NCBI GenBank assembly: GCA_028287525.1
Contig: JAQBPM010000313.1
Span: forward strand, 1 to 32,201
Source of the DNA: Vulcanimicrobiota bacterium
Lineage (GTDB): Bacteria > Vulcanimicrobiota > Vulcanimicrobiia > Vulcanimicrobiales > Vulcanimicrobiaceae
DNA: 32,201 nucleotides
Direction: 5' to 3'
The notes under the pieces are model-generated. The model did no database searches and had not been told where the DNA came from. It saw nothing but the letters and a program-made list of their open reading frames with translations. Position numbers and translations under genes: made by a program. Every line of letters starts with the position of its first letter. The first letter of the stretch is position 1. Positions 16,859-26,323 of the stretch are shown here, piece by piece.

Positions 16859-17338
16859 TCAGCGGCGGATCAGTACGACGCCGGCGACCAGCAGGAGGGC
16901 GCCGAGCACGCGTAGCGGGTCGACCGGATGTTTCGGGGTGCCGAACCACCCGAATTGGTCGAACGCGAGCGACGCGATCATCTGCCCGAGCACGAAGAGC
17001 GCGATCAGCGCTGCGGTGCCGAGCCGCGGCAGCAGCAGGATGATGATCACCACGTACACCGCGCCGAACGCGCCGCCGAGCCACGACCACCACGGCGCGT
17101 TCGCGACCGCCATCCCGTTCGGCCACGGGTCGCGCGTGACCAGGACGATCGCGGCCATGACCAGGGTCCCGCCGGCGTAACTGATCAGCGCCGACCAGTT
17201 CGGCGAGTTCAGCCCCGTGCGCAAGTTGGCGTTCACGCTCGCCTGCAGCACGAAGCTCACCCCGGCCGCGATCGCCAAGAGCGCCAGAGCCCCGAGCCCG
17301 ACCGCCTCCCGCATCATCCAGGTTCTTGAAGCGTTCAT
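16859..17338 (-). CDS. DMT superfamily YdcZ/DUF606-type transporter
   Basis: 159 aa with ~5 TM segments; GVSFVLQASVNANLRTGLNSPNWSALISYAGGTLVMA; LIALFVLGQMIASLAFDQFGWFG. Confidence 0.82.
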   Translation of the reverse strand: MNASRTWMMREAVGLGALALLAIAAGVSFVLQASVNANLRTGLNSPNWSALISYAGGTLVMAAIVLVTRDPWPNGMAVANAPWWSWLGGAFGAVYVVIIILLLPRLGTAALIALFVLGQMIASLAFDQFGWFGTPKHPVDPLRVLGALLLVAGVVLIRR

Positions 17339-17355
17339 CGCGGATGGTCCTCGTG

Positions 17356-18654
17356 ATGAGCCGCAGCGCCGCGAACCTGATCTTTCAGCCGGAGTTCGAG
17401 ACGCTCGAACGCCACGCGCTGGAAGCCCTGCAGCTGGAGCGCCTGCGCGCGCTCGTCGACCGGCTCCGTGATGCCAACGACATCTACCGGGAGCGCCTGC
17501 GCGGCCGCGCGACGCCCGAGGGGCTCGACGGGCTGGCGGACCTGCCGTTCAGCACGAAGGCCGATATGCGCGACGCCTATCCGCTCGGTCTGCTGGCGGT
17601 CGGGGAACGCGACCTCGCCCGCATCCACGCCTCCTCGGGTACGACCGGGACTCCGACGGTCGGCGCGTACACGCGCAAGGATCTCGACGTGTTCGGCGAG
17701 GTCATGGCGCGCAGTCTCGCGGCGGGCGGAATTCGTCCGGGCGACATGTTTCAGGTGGCTTGGGGATACGGGCTCTTCACCGGCGGCCTCGGCGCGCACG
17801 GCGGGTGTGAGACGCTCGGCGCGTGCGCGATCCCGGCCTCGGCGGGAAACACCAGCCGCCAAATGCAGCTGCTCGCCGACCTGCCGGTGATCGGGATCGG
17901 CGCGACGCCGAGCTACCTGCTCGTCCTGGCCGAACGATTCCGCGCCGAGAACCGCCGTCCGAAGGCGCTGCGCTACGCGATCTGCGGCGCCGAAGCGTGG
18001 ACGCGCGAGATGCGCGCGTCGCTCGAAGAACTCTTCGGCGTCATCGCGACGAACATCTACGGGCTCACCGAGATCATCGGCCCGGGCGTCGCGCAAGAGT
18101 GTTTGGAAAAAGCCGGCATGCACGTTCAGGAGGATCACTTCCTGGCGGAGATCGTCGATCCCGAGAGCGGCAAGCCGCTCCCCGACGGTGAGCGCGGCGA
18201 ACTGGTGCTCACGACGCTCACGCGCGACGCGATGCCCGTGCTGCGCTACCGCACGCGCGACCTCACCTCGATGGTCCGCGAACGGTGCGCCTGCGGCCGG
18301 ACGACCGCCCGGATCGATTGGTTCACCGGACGCGTCGATGACATGCTGGTGATTCGCGGCGTCAACGTCTTTCCGTCGGCGGTCGAGGAAGTATTGCTGC
18401 GCTTCCCGGAGCTCTCGCCGAACTACCGCATCTTCGTCGACCGTCCGCCGAACGGATTGGACGAGATGCTGGTCGAGGTCGAACATCACCCCGAAGCGTC
18501 GATCGACGACCTCGACCGTCTCGCCGCGGTCGTCACCGCGCGCATCTCGGAGACGCTGCTGGTGTCGCTGCGCACGAGCGTCGTCGCGCCGGGAACGATC
18601 GAGCGGATCGAAGCCGGCAAAGCCAAGCGCGTCATCGATCGGAGAACCCTGTGA
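17356..18654 (+). CDS. paaK: Phenylacetate-CoA ligase-like adenylate-forming enzyme
   Basis: LPFSTKADMRDAYPLGLLAV, HASSGTTGTPTVGAYT, YGLTEIIGPGVAQEC, MLVIRGVNVFPSAVEEVLL. Confidence 0.87.
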   Translation: MSRSAANLIFQPEFETLERHALEALQLERLRALVDRLRDANDIYRERLRGRATPEGLDGLADLPFSTKADMRDAYPLGLLAVGERDLARIHASSGTTGTPTVGAYTRKDLDVFGEVMARSLAAGGIRPGDMFQVAWGYGLFTGGLGAHGGCETLGACAIPASAGNTSRQMQLLADLPVIGIGATPSYLLVLAERFRAENRRPKALRYAICGAEAWTREMRASLEELFGVIATNIYGLTEIIGPGVAQECLEKAGMHVQEDHFLAEIVDPESGKPLPDGERGELVLTTLTRDAMPVLRYRTRDLTSMVRERCACGRTTARIDWFTGRVDDMLVIRGVNVFPSAVEEVLLRFPELSPNYRIFVDRPPNGLDEMLVEVEHHPEASIDDLDRLAAVVTARISETLLVSLRTSVVAPGTIERIEAGKAKRVIDRRTL

Positions 18655-19404
18655 GCGAACCGCTGGTCCTCATCGAGCGCCCGTCGCCGCACGTGCTGCT
18701 GCTGCGGCTCAACCGGCCGAAGGTGCTCAACGCGCTCTCGAACGCGGTGATCGCGCAGCTCGGCGACGCGCTCGAAGCGGCCGACCTGGACGGCGAGACG
18801 CGCGGTCGTCATCACCGGCGACGAACGGGCGTTCGCGGCCGGCGGCGACATCGCCGAGTTCGCCGGCGAGGGACCGCGGCTCGAGGAATGGGATCGCCTC
18901 TGGGCCTGCGGGCTTCCGCTGATCGCAGCCGTGCGGGGTCTCGCGTTCGGGGGCGGGCTCGAGCTCGCGATGTCGTGCGATCTGCTCGTCGTCGCGGAGA
19001 ACGCGCGCCTGGGACAGCCGGAGATCAATCTCGGCGTGATGCCGGGCGCCGGCGGGACCCAGCGGCTGACCCGCGCCGTCGGCAAAACGATTGCCACCGA
19101 GATGGTGCTGCTCGGCCGGGAGATCAGCGGCCGTGACGCGGAAGCGCACGGGCTCGCGAACCGCTGCGTCCCGCCCGAGCGCGTGCTCCCGGTCGCGCTG
19201 GATCTCGCGAAGGCCCTCGCCCGCCAAGCGCCGCACGCGGTGCGGGTCGCGAAGCGCGCGATCGCGCAGGCATTCGAGCAGTCGCTGCACGGCTCGCTGC
19301 TCGACGAGCGGCGCGCCTTCATGGCGCTCCTGCAATCCGACGACGCGCGCGAGGGCGTCGCGGCATTCCTTGAGAAGCGCAAGCCGACATGGCACGGACG
19401 ATGA
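18651..19404 (+). pseudogene. Enoyl-CoA hydratase/isomerase with apparent frameshift at about 18799-18806
   Basis: 5' frame MSEPLVLIERPSPHVLLLRLNRPKVLNALS...DLDGETR continues in another frame as AVVITGDERAFAAGGDIAEF...RGLAFGGGLELAMSCDLLVVAENARLGQPEINLGVMPGAGGTQRL...KRKPTWHGR. Confidence 0.82.
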
Positions 19405-20192
19405 GCGCACCGGTTCAGCACAGCGTCGCCGTCGAGGGCGGGGTCGCGACGATCACCTTCAATCGCCCGCAGGCGTACAACGCCCTCACGGCCGACCTGA
19501 TCGAATCGCTCATCGAAACGCTCGGCGCGCTCGAACGCGACGCGTCGGCGCGCGCGATCGTCATCACGGGCGAAGGGAAAGGCTTCTGCGCCGGACAGGC
19601 CCTCGACGATCCGCGCGTGATGAACGCCGACGTCGCAACCGACATCGCGGCGACCGTCGAGCGCCGGTACAACCCGCTGATCCTCAAGCTGCTCACGATG
19701 GAAAAGCCGATCGTCGCCGCGGTCAACGGCGTCGCCGCCGGCGCCGGAATGGGGATCGCGTGCGCCTGCGACTTTCGCATCGTTGCCGACACCGCCTCGT
19801 TCACCACTGCGTTCGTGAAGATCGGCCTGGTGCCCGACAGCGGAACGTCGTTGACGCTGCCGCGCATCGTCGGCTACGCGAAGGCGCTCGAGCTGTGCAT
19901 CCTCTCGGAGAAGATCGACGCGGCACGAGCCGACGCGCTCGGTTTGTGCACGAAGGTGGTGCCGGCGGAGCGCTGCCTCGTCGAAGCGCAGGAGTTCGCC
20001 GCGACGCTCGCACGCGGACCGCGCGCGATCGGCCTGATCAAACGCGAGCTCGCGCACAACGGCCTCGGCTCGATCCGCGAAGCGTTGGCGTACGAAGCGG
20101 AGATGCAGGCGATCGCAGCGCAAACCGCCGATTTCGCCGAGGGCGTCGCCGCGTTCACCGAAAAGCGCGCACCGAAGTTCCAGGGCCGGTGA
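19401..20192 (+). CDS. paaG: Enoyl-CoA hydratase/isomerase, PaaG-like
   Basis: VATITFNRPQAYNALTADLIESL; ITGEGKGFCAGQALDDP; VNGVAAGAGMGIACACDFRIVADTASFTTAFVKIGLVPDSGTSLTLPRIVG. Symbol assigned by similarity and by paaK context. Confidence 0.78.
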   Translation: MSAPVQHSVAVEGGVATITFNRPQAYNALTADLIESLIETLGALERDASARAIVITGEGKGFCAGQALDDPRVMNADVATDIAATVERRYNPLILKLLTMEKPIVAAVNGVAAGAGMGIACACDFRIVADTASFTTAFVKIGLVPDSGTSLTLPRIVGYAKALELCILSEKIDAARADALGLCTKVVPAERCLVEAQEFAATLARGPRAIGLIKRELAHNGLGSIREALAYEAEMQAIAAQTADFAEGVAAFTEKRAPKFQGR

Positions 20193-20659
20193 CCGCCGTC
20201 GCGCTGCGGCGCGCAACGGTCGAGGACGCGCAGCTGCTCGCCGAACATCGCGCCGCGATATGGGTGGAGGTCGGGGATTGGAGCGCCGAAGCGATGGCGG
20301 CCCAAACGCCGGTATGGACCGACTTCACCCGCCGCACCGTCGCCGACGGCACGTACGTCGCGTGGATCGCGGAAGAACGCGGCGAGCCGATCGCGAGCGG
20401 TGCGATCCTGGTGCAGCTCGCGATCCCGCGGCCGGGCTCCGATTCCGAGCGGGCCGGCCGCGTCCAGTCGGTCTACGTCGTTCCGCCGGCACGCCGGCGC
20501 GGCGTGGCGCGCGCCGTCATGGACGCGCTGCTCGCCGACGCGCGCGATTTGGGGCTGATTTGGCTCAGCCTCCACCCGTCCGACGAAGCACGCGGCCTCT
20601 ACGCGTCGATGGGCTTCACTGCGGGTGACGAGATGCTGCTGCGCTTGAGCGGCGCCTGA
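20189..20659 (+). CDS. GNAT family N-acetyltransferase
   Basis: GTG start; RVQSVYVVPPARRRGVARAVMDALLADARDLGLIWLSLHPSDEARGLYASMGFTAGDEM. Confidence 0.88.
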   Translation: MTAVALRRATVEDAQLLAEHRAAIWVEVGDWSAEAMAAQTPVWTDFTRRTVADGTYVAWIAEERGEPIASGAILVQLAIPRPGSDSERAGRVQSVYVVPPARRRGVARAVMDALLADARDLGLIWLSLHPSDEARGLYASMGFTAGDEMLLRLSGA

Positions 20660-20660
20660 C

Positions 20661-21563
20661 GTGCGCATCGGAATCGTCGGCGCGGGAGCGATCGGACTCT
20701 CGTTCGCGGCCGCGCTCTCCGCCGCGCACGACGTCGTGCTGCTGGTGCGGCGTGCCGAGGTCGCGGGTGCCATCTCGCGTGACGGCATCGCGGTCGCAGG
20801 CCCCGAGGAGTCGGAGTTCGTTCCGGTCGCCGCCACGGCGGATCCGCGCGGGATGGCGGACCGCGACGCGCTCATCGTCGCGGTGAAGGCGTTCGCCACG
20901 CGCGACGCGCTCGCGCCGCTGAACGGCATCCTCGCGCCGCACGCGCTGATCGCCTCGGTCCAAAACGGGATCGACAACGCCGCCGACGCACGTGCCGTGT
21001 TGCCCGGAAACCGCGTCGTCGCGGGATCGACGATGTTCGGCGCGATCAAACTCGCCGACGGGCACGTTCGCCCGGTCATCGTCTCGGGCGCGACGATCTT
21101 CGAACGCGACGATTCCGCCGCTCCCACCAGCGACGATCTCGCCGCTGCGTTCGTCGCCGCCGGGCTCGACGCGAGCGTCGTCGACGACATCGCGCCGGTC
21201 TTGTGGCGCAAGCTGATCGTCAACGCGACGATCAATCCGCTGGGCGCCCTCGCGCGGCGCCCGAACGGCGCGATCGCCTCCGATCCCGACCTGAGCGAAC
21301 TCGGCAAAGCCCTCGCGCGGGAGGCCGGCGCGGTCGCACGCGCGGCGGGCGTCGACGTCGGCGACCCGTGGGAGGCGGCCGAAGCGGCGGCGCGCGCCAC
21401 CGCGGCGAACCGCAACTCGATGCTGCAAGACCTCGACGCCGGCCGCCCAAGCGAGATCGAAGCGATCGCCGGAGCCATCGTTCGCTCCGCCGCCGATCAC
21501 GGGATCGCCGTTCCCCTCACCGACGCGATGCTGCGCCTCGTGCGCGCGCGGCAACGCGCGTGA
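20661..21563 (+). CDS. panE: 2-dehydropantoate 2-reductase
   Basis: MRIGIVGAGAIGLSFAAALSAAHDVVLLVRR; VKAFATRDAL; SVQNGIDN; LWRKLIVNATINPLGAL; NRNSMLQDLDAGRPSEIEAIAGAIV. Confidence 0.92.
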   Translation: MRIGIVGAGAIGLSFAAALSAAHDVVLLVRRAEVAGAISRDGIAVAGPEESEFVPVAATADPRGMADRDALIVAVKAFATRDALAPLNGILAPHALIASVQNGIDNAADARAVLPGNRVVAGSTMFGAIKLADGHVRPVIVSGATIFERDDSAAPTSDDLAAAFVAAGLDASVVDDIAPVLWRKLIVNATINPLGALARRPNGAIASDPDLSELGKALAREAGAVARAAGVDVGDPWEAAEAAARATAANRNSMLQDLDAGRPSEIEAIAGAIVRSAADHGIAVPLTDAMLRLVRARQRA

Positions 21564-22336
21564 AAGGGAGGCTCGGCGCGGCGGAGATCGGCGCCCGCAA
21601 AGGGACCGCGTTCCCCGTCATCACCGCCTACGACGCGCCGTTCGCCCGGTGTGCGGAAGCCGCCGGGATCGACGTGATCCTGGTCGGCGACTCGCTCGGC
21701 ATGGTCGTCCTCGGCTACCCCGCGACGACGCCGGTCCAACTCATCGACATGGTGCGCCACACCGGCGCCGTCGTGCGCGCCACGACCCGCGCGCACGTGA
21801 TCGCGGACCTGCCGTTCGGGGCGTACGAGGCCTCCGATGCCGATGCGATCTCGAGCGCCGTGCGGCTCATCAAAGAAGGCGGCGCATCGTCGGTCAAGCT
21901 CGAAGGCGGGGAGGCGGCCGCGCCGCGCATTCGCGCGATCGTGGGCGCGGGCATCCCGGTGTGCGCGCACATCGGCCTGCTGCCGCAGACCGCGGCGCTC
22001 GGCGAAGGTTTCCGTCCCCGGCGCGCGCGCGAACAGCTGCTGCGCGACGCAGCCGCCGTCGCCGAAGCGGGAGCGTTCGCCGTCGTTCTCGAGATGGTCG
22101 ACGCCGCGGTCGCCGCCGCCGTCACCGAACACGTCGGCATCCCAACGATCGGCATCGGCAGCGGCGCGAGCTGCGACGCGCAGGTGCTGGTGCTGCACGA
22201 CGTCCTCGGCCTCTATCCCGATCCGCCGAAATTCGCGAAAGCCTACGCCAACCTCGCCAACGACGCGACCAACGCCCTGCGCGCCTATGCCGGAGAAGTG
22301 CGTTCCGGCGCCTTCCCGCCTCGGCGCCAGTCGTAG
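21560..22336 (+). CDS. panB: 3-methyl-2-oxobutanoate hydroxymethyltransferase
   Basis: FPVITAYDAPFARCAEAAGIDVILVGDSLGMVVLGYPATTPV; VKLEGGEAAAPRI; PVCAHIGLLPQTA; GIGSGASCDAQVLVLHDVLGL. Confidence 0.93.
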   Translation: MKGRLGAAEIGARKGTAFPVITAYDAPFARCAEAAGIDVILVGDSLGMVVLGYPATTPVQLIDMVRHTGAVVRATTRAHVIADLPFGAYEASDADAISSAVRLIKEGGASSVKLEGGEAAAPRIRAIVGAGIPVCAHIGLLPQTAALGEGFRPRRAREQLLRDAAAVAEAGAFAVVLEMVDAAVAAAVTEHVGIPTIGIGSGASCDAQVLVLHDVLGLYPDPPKFAKAYANLANDATNALRAYAGEVRSGAFPPRRQS

Positions 22337-22396
22337 GCTTCGCAGCTGCCGGGCGCCTGAAACCGCGCGTCGGCTCGGGAAGGTTGTAGCGCCGCC

Positions 22397-24043
22397 ATGA
22401 TCACGCCGACCGACGCGTTGAGCGTCCCCCTGCTCGCCGCGCTTCCGCACGCGCTCCGCTCGCGGATCGTCGCGCGGGCCGCCGACGTCCGCGCCAACGT
22501 CGGGGAATGGATCATACGCGAAGGCGACCCGCCGTACTTTTGGATCGTCCTCGAAGGCGAAATCGAGGCGGTGCGCACGATCGCGGGCCGCGAACGCCAA
22601 ACGACCACCTGGGACCCGGGTGAATTCTTCGGCGAGGTGCCGCTGATGCTGGGGTCGACGGCGACCGTCGGCTGCCGCGCGATCCAGCCGTCGCGCCTCA
22701 TGCGGACCGATCCGACCGACTTCCACGCAATGGTCACCGAGGCGACGGAAGCCAGCGCCATCCTCGCGCAGACGCTCGTTCGTCGTGTCGGCATGATTAG
22801 CGACATCTACGCCGCCGCAGAGGTTACGCAAGCGACGATCGTCGGCGATCGCTACGATTTCGCCTGTCACGACATTCGCGACTTCCTCTCGCGCAATCAA
22901 GTCGCGTTCGATTGGCTCGATCCGAGCGATCCGGCCGATCGGCCGTTCGTCGCGGCCGAGGTGCTCGAGGCGAACGTGTATCCGGTCGTCGTCACCGAAG
23001 GGCACTCGCTCGTGCAGCCGAGCCAACGGGATCTCGCCGAGTCTTTAGGATTGCAGACTCGGCCGACCACCGACGTCTACGACCTGGCGATCGTCGGCGG
23101 CGGACCGGCAGGCCTTGCCGCGGCCGTCTACGGCGCCTCTGAAGGCTTACGGACGATGATGATCGAGCGCGAAGCACCTGGCGGCCAAGCCGGGACGTCG
23201 TCGCGCATCGAAAACTACTTGGGCTTTCCCGGCGGCGTCTCCGGCGGCGATCTCGCGCATCGAGCGCTGCTCCAAGCCAAGCAGTTCGGAACGGAGATCC
23301 TGGTGACGCGCCAGGTCGTCGAAATGCGCCTCGACGAGCCGACATTTTCGATCGTGCTCGACGGCGGTGAGACGATCGCCGCGCGTGCCATCGTCATCGC
23401 GACCGGCGTGTCGTGGCGTCCGCTCGAAAGCGACGGAGCGGAGCGCTTTGTCGGGCGCGGCGTCTACTACGGAGCCGCGCGCACCGAGGCGCTCGGAACG
23501 CGCGGGCGAGACGTCTTCATCGTCGGCGGAGGAAACTCGGCCGGGCAGGCAGCGATGTTCTTCGCGAATTACGCACGCAGGGTAACGATTCTCGTGCGCG
23601 GCGACGGGCTCGCGAGGACCATGTCGCATTATCTCATCGAGCAGATCCGCTCGAAGGTGAATATCGCGGTCGAGACCCGAACCACCGTCGCTAGGGTGTT
23701 GGGCGAGGACCATCTCGAGGCGATCGTCACGCGCGAGCGGTCCGGAGCGGAGGTCGAGCGTCGCGCGGACGCGCTCTTCGTGTTCATCGGGGCCGACGCC
23801 GAGACCGGCTGGCTGCCGAAGACGATCGAGCGCGAAGATTCCGGTTACGTCCGCACCGGTCGCGACGTGACGAACTGGACGGCCGTACGCCCGCCGTTCG
23901 CATTTGAGACGAGCGTCCCGGGAATCTTTGCGGTCGGCGACGTTCGGAGCGATTCCGTCAAGCGGGTCGCCTCCGCCGTCGGTGAGGGCAGCATCGTAGT
24001 CTCCTACATCCACCAATACCTGGACTCGCTTTTGTCACCCTGA
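22397..24043 (+). CDS. Cyclic-nucleotide-binding domain / glutaredoxin-like / thioredoxin reductase-like fusion protein
   Basis: CNB-type N-term (GEWIIREGDPPYFWIVLEGEIEAV...GEFFGEVPLML); middle FLSRNQVAFDWLDPSD...YPVVVTEGHSLVQPSQRDLAESLGL; FAD/NAD folds DLAIVGGGPAGLAAAVYGASEGL and DVFIVGGGNSAGQAAMFFA; GIFAVGDVR. Confidence 0.87.
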   Translation: MITPTDALSVPLLAALPHALRSRIVARAADVRANVGEWIIREGDPPYFWIVLEGEIEAVRTIAGRERQTTTWDPGEFFGEVPLMLGSTATVGCRAIQPSRLMRTDPTDFHAMVTEATEASAILAQTLVRRVGMISDIYAAAEVTQATIVGDRYDFACHDIRDFLSRNQVAFDWLDPSDPADRPFVAAEVLEANVYPVVVTEGHSLVQPSQRDLAESLGLQTRPTTDVYDLAIVGGGPAGLAAAVYGASEGLRTMMIEREAPGGQAGTSSRIENYLGFPGGVSGGDLAHRALLQAKQFGTEILVTRQVVEMRLDEPTFSIVLDGGETIAARAIVIATGVSWRPLESDGAERFVGRGVYYGAARTEALGTRGRDVFIVGGGNSAGQAAMFFANYARRVTILVRGDGLARTMSHYLIEQIRSKVNIAVETRTTVARVLGEDHLEAIVTRERSGAEVERRADALFVFIGADAETGWLPKTIEREDSGYVRTGRDVTNWTAVRPPFAFETSVPGIFAVGDVRSDSVKRVASAVGEGSIVVSYIHQYLDSLLSP

Positions 24044-24049
24044 CAACGA

Positions 24050-25171
24050 TTAGAGCGTGCCGCGTTTGGCTTGTTCTTGTTCGATCGAGACGAAAAGCGC
24101 TTTGAAGTTGCCTTTGCCGAACGAGAGCGCGCCGCGGCGCTGGATGATCTCGACGAACAGCGTCGGGCGGTCTTGCAGCGGTTTGGTGAAGATCTGCAGC
24201 ATGTAGCCCTGATCGTCGCGATCGACCAGGATGCTCAAACGGCGCAGCGCTTCTAGATCTTCGGCGATCGCGCCGACGCGTGAGGGCAGCTCGTCGTAGT
24301 AGGATTCGGGCGCTTGGAGCAGCTCGACGCCGTTCGCGCGCAGGGCTTCGACGGTCGCCACGATGTCGTCGGTCTGGATCGCGATGTGCTGCACGCCGGC
24401 ACCGCCGTAGAACTGCAGGTACTCCTCGATCTGCGATTTCTTCTTGCCGTGTGCGGGCTCGTTGATCGGAAACTTGATCCCGCCGCCGATGCTCTGCATC
24501 ACGCGCGACTTGAGCGCGGTGTATTCGGTCGAGATGTCGCGGTCGTCGAACGAGATCAGCGCCGTAAGGCCAAGAGTCCGCTCGTAGAAATCGCACCAGC
24601 GGTCCATCTCGTCCCAGCCGACGTTCGCGACGCAATGATCGATGCGCGTCAAGCCGACCGGACGCGAGGGAAACGGCGACGACTCGAGCGGCACGAAGCC
24701 CGGGAGCCACGCTCCACGATATGCGCCGCGCTGGACGAAGGTGTGGACCGTGTCCCCGTACGCCCCGATCGTGGCGAGCACGACGTTGCCGTGCTCGTCG
24801 CTCACGGTGTGCGGTTCCGCGATCGGCGCTGCTCCGTGCGCGACCGCGTGCCGGTAGACGGCCGCCGCATCGTCGACCGCGATCGCGATGCCCCGCACGC
24901 CGTCGCCGTGACGCGCAACGTGACGGCCCGCCGCGTCGTCCGGTGTCAACCCGGACGTAACGACGATGCGCACGCCGTTCTGCACGAGCACGTACGAGCA
25001 CGAATCGGCCTGGCCCGTCTCCGGTCCGCGATATGCGGCGGCCCGGAAACCGAGCGCGCCGCAATAGTAGTACGCGGCCTGGCGGGCGTTGCCGACCCAC
25101 AGCTCGAGATGGTCGAACCGGAACCCCGAGTTGTCGATGCGGGCGGGCTTGGCGAGGGTCGTCGCGTCCAT
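24050..25171 (-). CDS. hppD: 4-hydroxyphenylpyruvate dioxygenase
   Basis: FRFDHLELWVGNARQAAYYYCGALGF; LTRIDHCVANVGWDEMDRWCDFYERTLGL; GAGVQHIAIQTDDIV; DDQGYMLQIFTKPLQDRPTLFVEIIQRRGALSFGKGNFKALF. Confidence 0.94.
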   Translation of the reverse strand: MDATTLAKPARIDNSGFRFDHLELWVGNARQAAYYYCGALGFRAAAYRGPETGQADSCSYVLVQNGVRIVVTSGLTPDDAAGRHVARHGDGVRGIAIAVDDAAAVYRHAVAHGAAPIAEPHTVSDEHGNVVLATIGAYGDTVHTFVQRGAYRGAWLPGFVPLESSPFPSRPVGLTRIDHCVANVGWDEMDRWCDFYERTLGLTALISFDDRDISTEYTALKSRVMQSIGGGIKFPINEPAHGKKKSQIEEYLQFYGGAGVQHIAIQTDDIVATVEALRANGVELLQAPESYYDELPSRVGAIAEDLEALRRLSILVDRDDQGYMLQIFTKPLQDRPTLFVEIIQRRGALSFGKGNFKALFVSIEQEQAKRGTL

Positions 25172-25220
25172 GAAAGGAGAGGTACGACCTTCCGCGGCGA
25201 ACCCAGCCCGCGGCAGCGCA

Positions 25221-25258
25221 ATTCTCTGCCAACTAGGGGCCTCCCGAGGGCAGAAAAT
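25221..25258. promoter_or_regulatory. Candidate operator: ATTCTCTGCC-N17-GGGCAGAAAAT
   Basis: Imperfect inverted repeat in the hppD/lrp divergent region, reaching the lrp start codon. Confidence 0.35.
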
Positions 25259-25769
25259 GACGACTTCTCACATCGACGCGACCGACCGCCGCATTTTGGC
25301 CGCCCTTCAGCGCAACGGCCGCCTGCAGAACCAGGAGCTGGCGAAGCTAGTCGGGCTCTCGCCGTCACCGTGTCTGCGCCGCGTGCGACGCTTGGAGGAC
25401 GAGGGCTACATCGCCCGCTACGGAGCGGTCTTGGATCGCGCCAAGCTCGGGTTCGGCATCACCGCGTTCGTGAGCATCGAGATCGAACGCACCCGCAAAG
25501 CCGAAACCGAACTCTTGCGGGAGCAGATCCTCAAGCTCCCCGAGGTGGTGGCCTGTCACATCATCACCGGCGACGCCGATTTTCTGCTCGAGATCGTCGC
25601 CGCCGATCTCGCGGCGTTCTCGCAGTTCGTGCTCGCCGTCGTCAACAAACTCCCGGCGATCAAGGCGATCCGGACCAGCATCTCGCTCGAAGCGGTCAAA
25701 GCCTCAGGGCCGCTGCCGATCGACGTGGCGGAACCGGCAGCCGTGCGCGGAGTTCGTGCGAAGCGGTAA
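25257..25769 (+). CDS. Lrp/AsnC family transcriptional regulator
   Basis: IDATDRRILAALQRNGRLQNQELAKLVGLSPSPCLRRVRRLEDEGYIARYGAVLDRAKLGFGITAFVSIEIE; GDADFLLEIVAADL. Confidence 0.92.
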   Translation: MTTSHIDATDRRILAALQRNGRLQNQELAKLVGLSPSPCLRRVRRLEDEGYIARYGAVLDRAKLGFGITAFVSIEIERTRKAETELLREQILKLPEVVACHIITGDADFLLEIVAADLAAFSQFVLAVVNKLPAIKAIRTSISLEAVKASGPLPIDVAEPAAVRGVRAKR

Positions 25770-25789
25770 GTCACGCGGTGCGCTCCGCT

Positions 25790-26245
25790 TCATCCGCGCC
25801 GGATCTGACCTGCCTGCTCGCGTACGGTGCCGTATGCGTCCCATGTTTCGGCGACGAGGAGAGCTGCCCCAGTCGCGATAGCGACGGTACCGACCGCCGC
25901 GACGAAGAGTCCGACCATGGTGATGATCGGCGCGATCTCGCCGCGCACGAGCACCGCGAATCCGCCGCCCAGCAGTTCGGAGAACGTTCCGATCGCGAAC
26001 GCGGCGAGCGCCACGTAGAACGCGGTGAGCGCGCGGCTCAACGCGAGCACTCGCCGCATGATGGGCGTAAGTCGGGACTCGCGGTCCGGAGCGTTCGGGG
26101 TTTCTTCCAGATTCCGCGCACGGTCGAGCACGCTCGCGAACCGGTTCGAAATCGAGAGGATGAGGATCGACGTTCCATTCATCAATAGTGCGGGCGCTAC
26201 GATGAAGCTCAGGAGCTGGAACGCGTTCTGCGCGTGCAGGACCAT
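25790..26245 (-). CDS. DUF2721-like integral membrane protein
   Basis: 151 aa, ~3 TM; SFIVAPALLMNGTSILILSISNRFASVLDRARNLE...LTPIMRRVLALSRALTAFYVALAAFAIGTF. Confidence 0.75.
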   Translation of the reverse strand: MVLHAQNAFQLLSFIVAPALLMNGTSILILSISNRFASVLDRARNLEETPNAPDRESRLTPIMRRVLALSRALTAFYVALAAFAIGTFSELLGGGFAVLVRGEIAPIITMVGLFVAAVGTVAIATGAALLVAETWDAYGTVREQAGQIRRG

Positions 26246-26251
26246 CGTGCC

Positions 26252-26281
26252 TTGAGCAACCCGTTTGTCATGCGGTAGGAT
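26252..26281 (+). promoter_or_regulatory. Possible sigma70-like promoter TTGAGC-N18-TAGGAT upstream of ccoN
   Basis: Motif spacing only, by eye. Confidence 0.25.
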
Positions 26282-26323
26282 ACGCGTACGCGGGTCGATT
26301 TCGAACGAGCGAGGGCTAGCTTC

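Noticed and set aside
19874-21478. 534-aa minus-strand ORF
   Set aside because: Antisense to paaG, the GNAT and panE, which all have clear family motifs.
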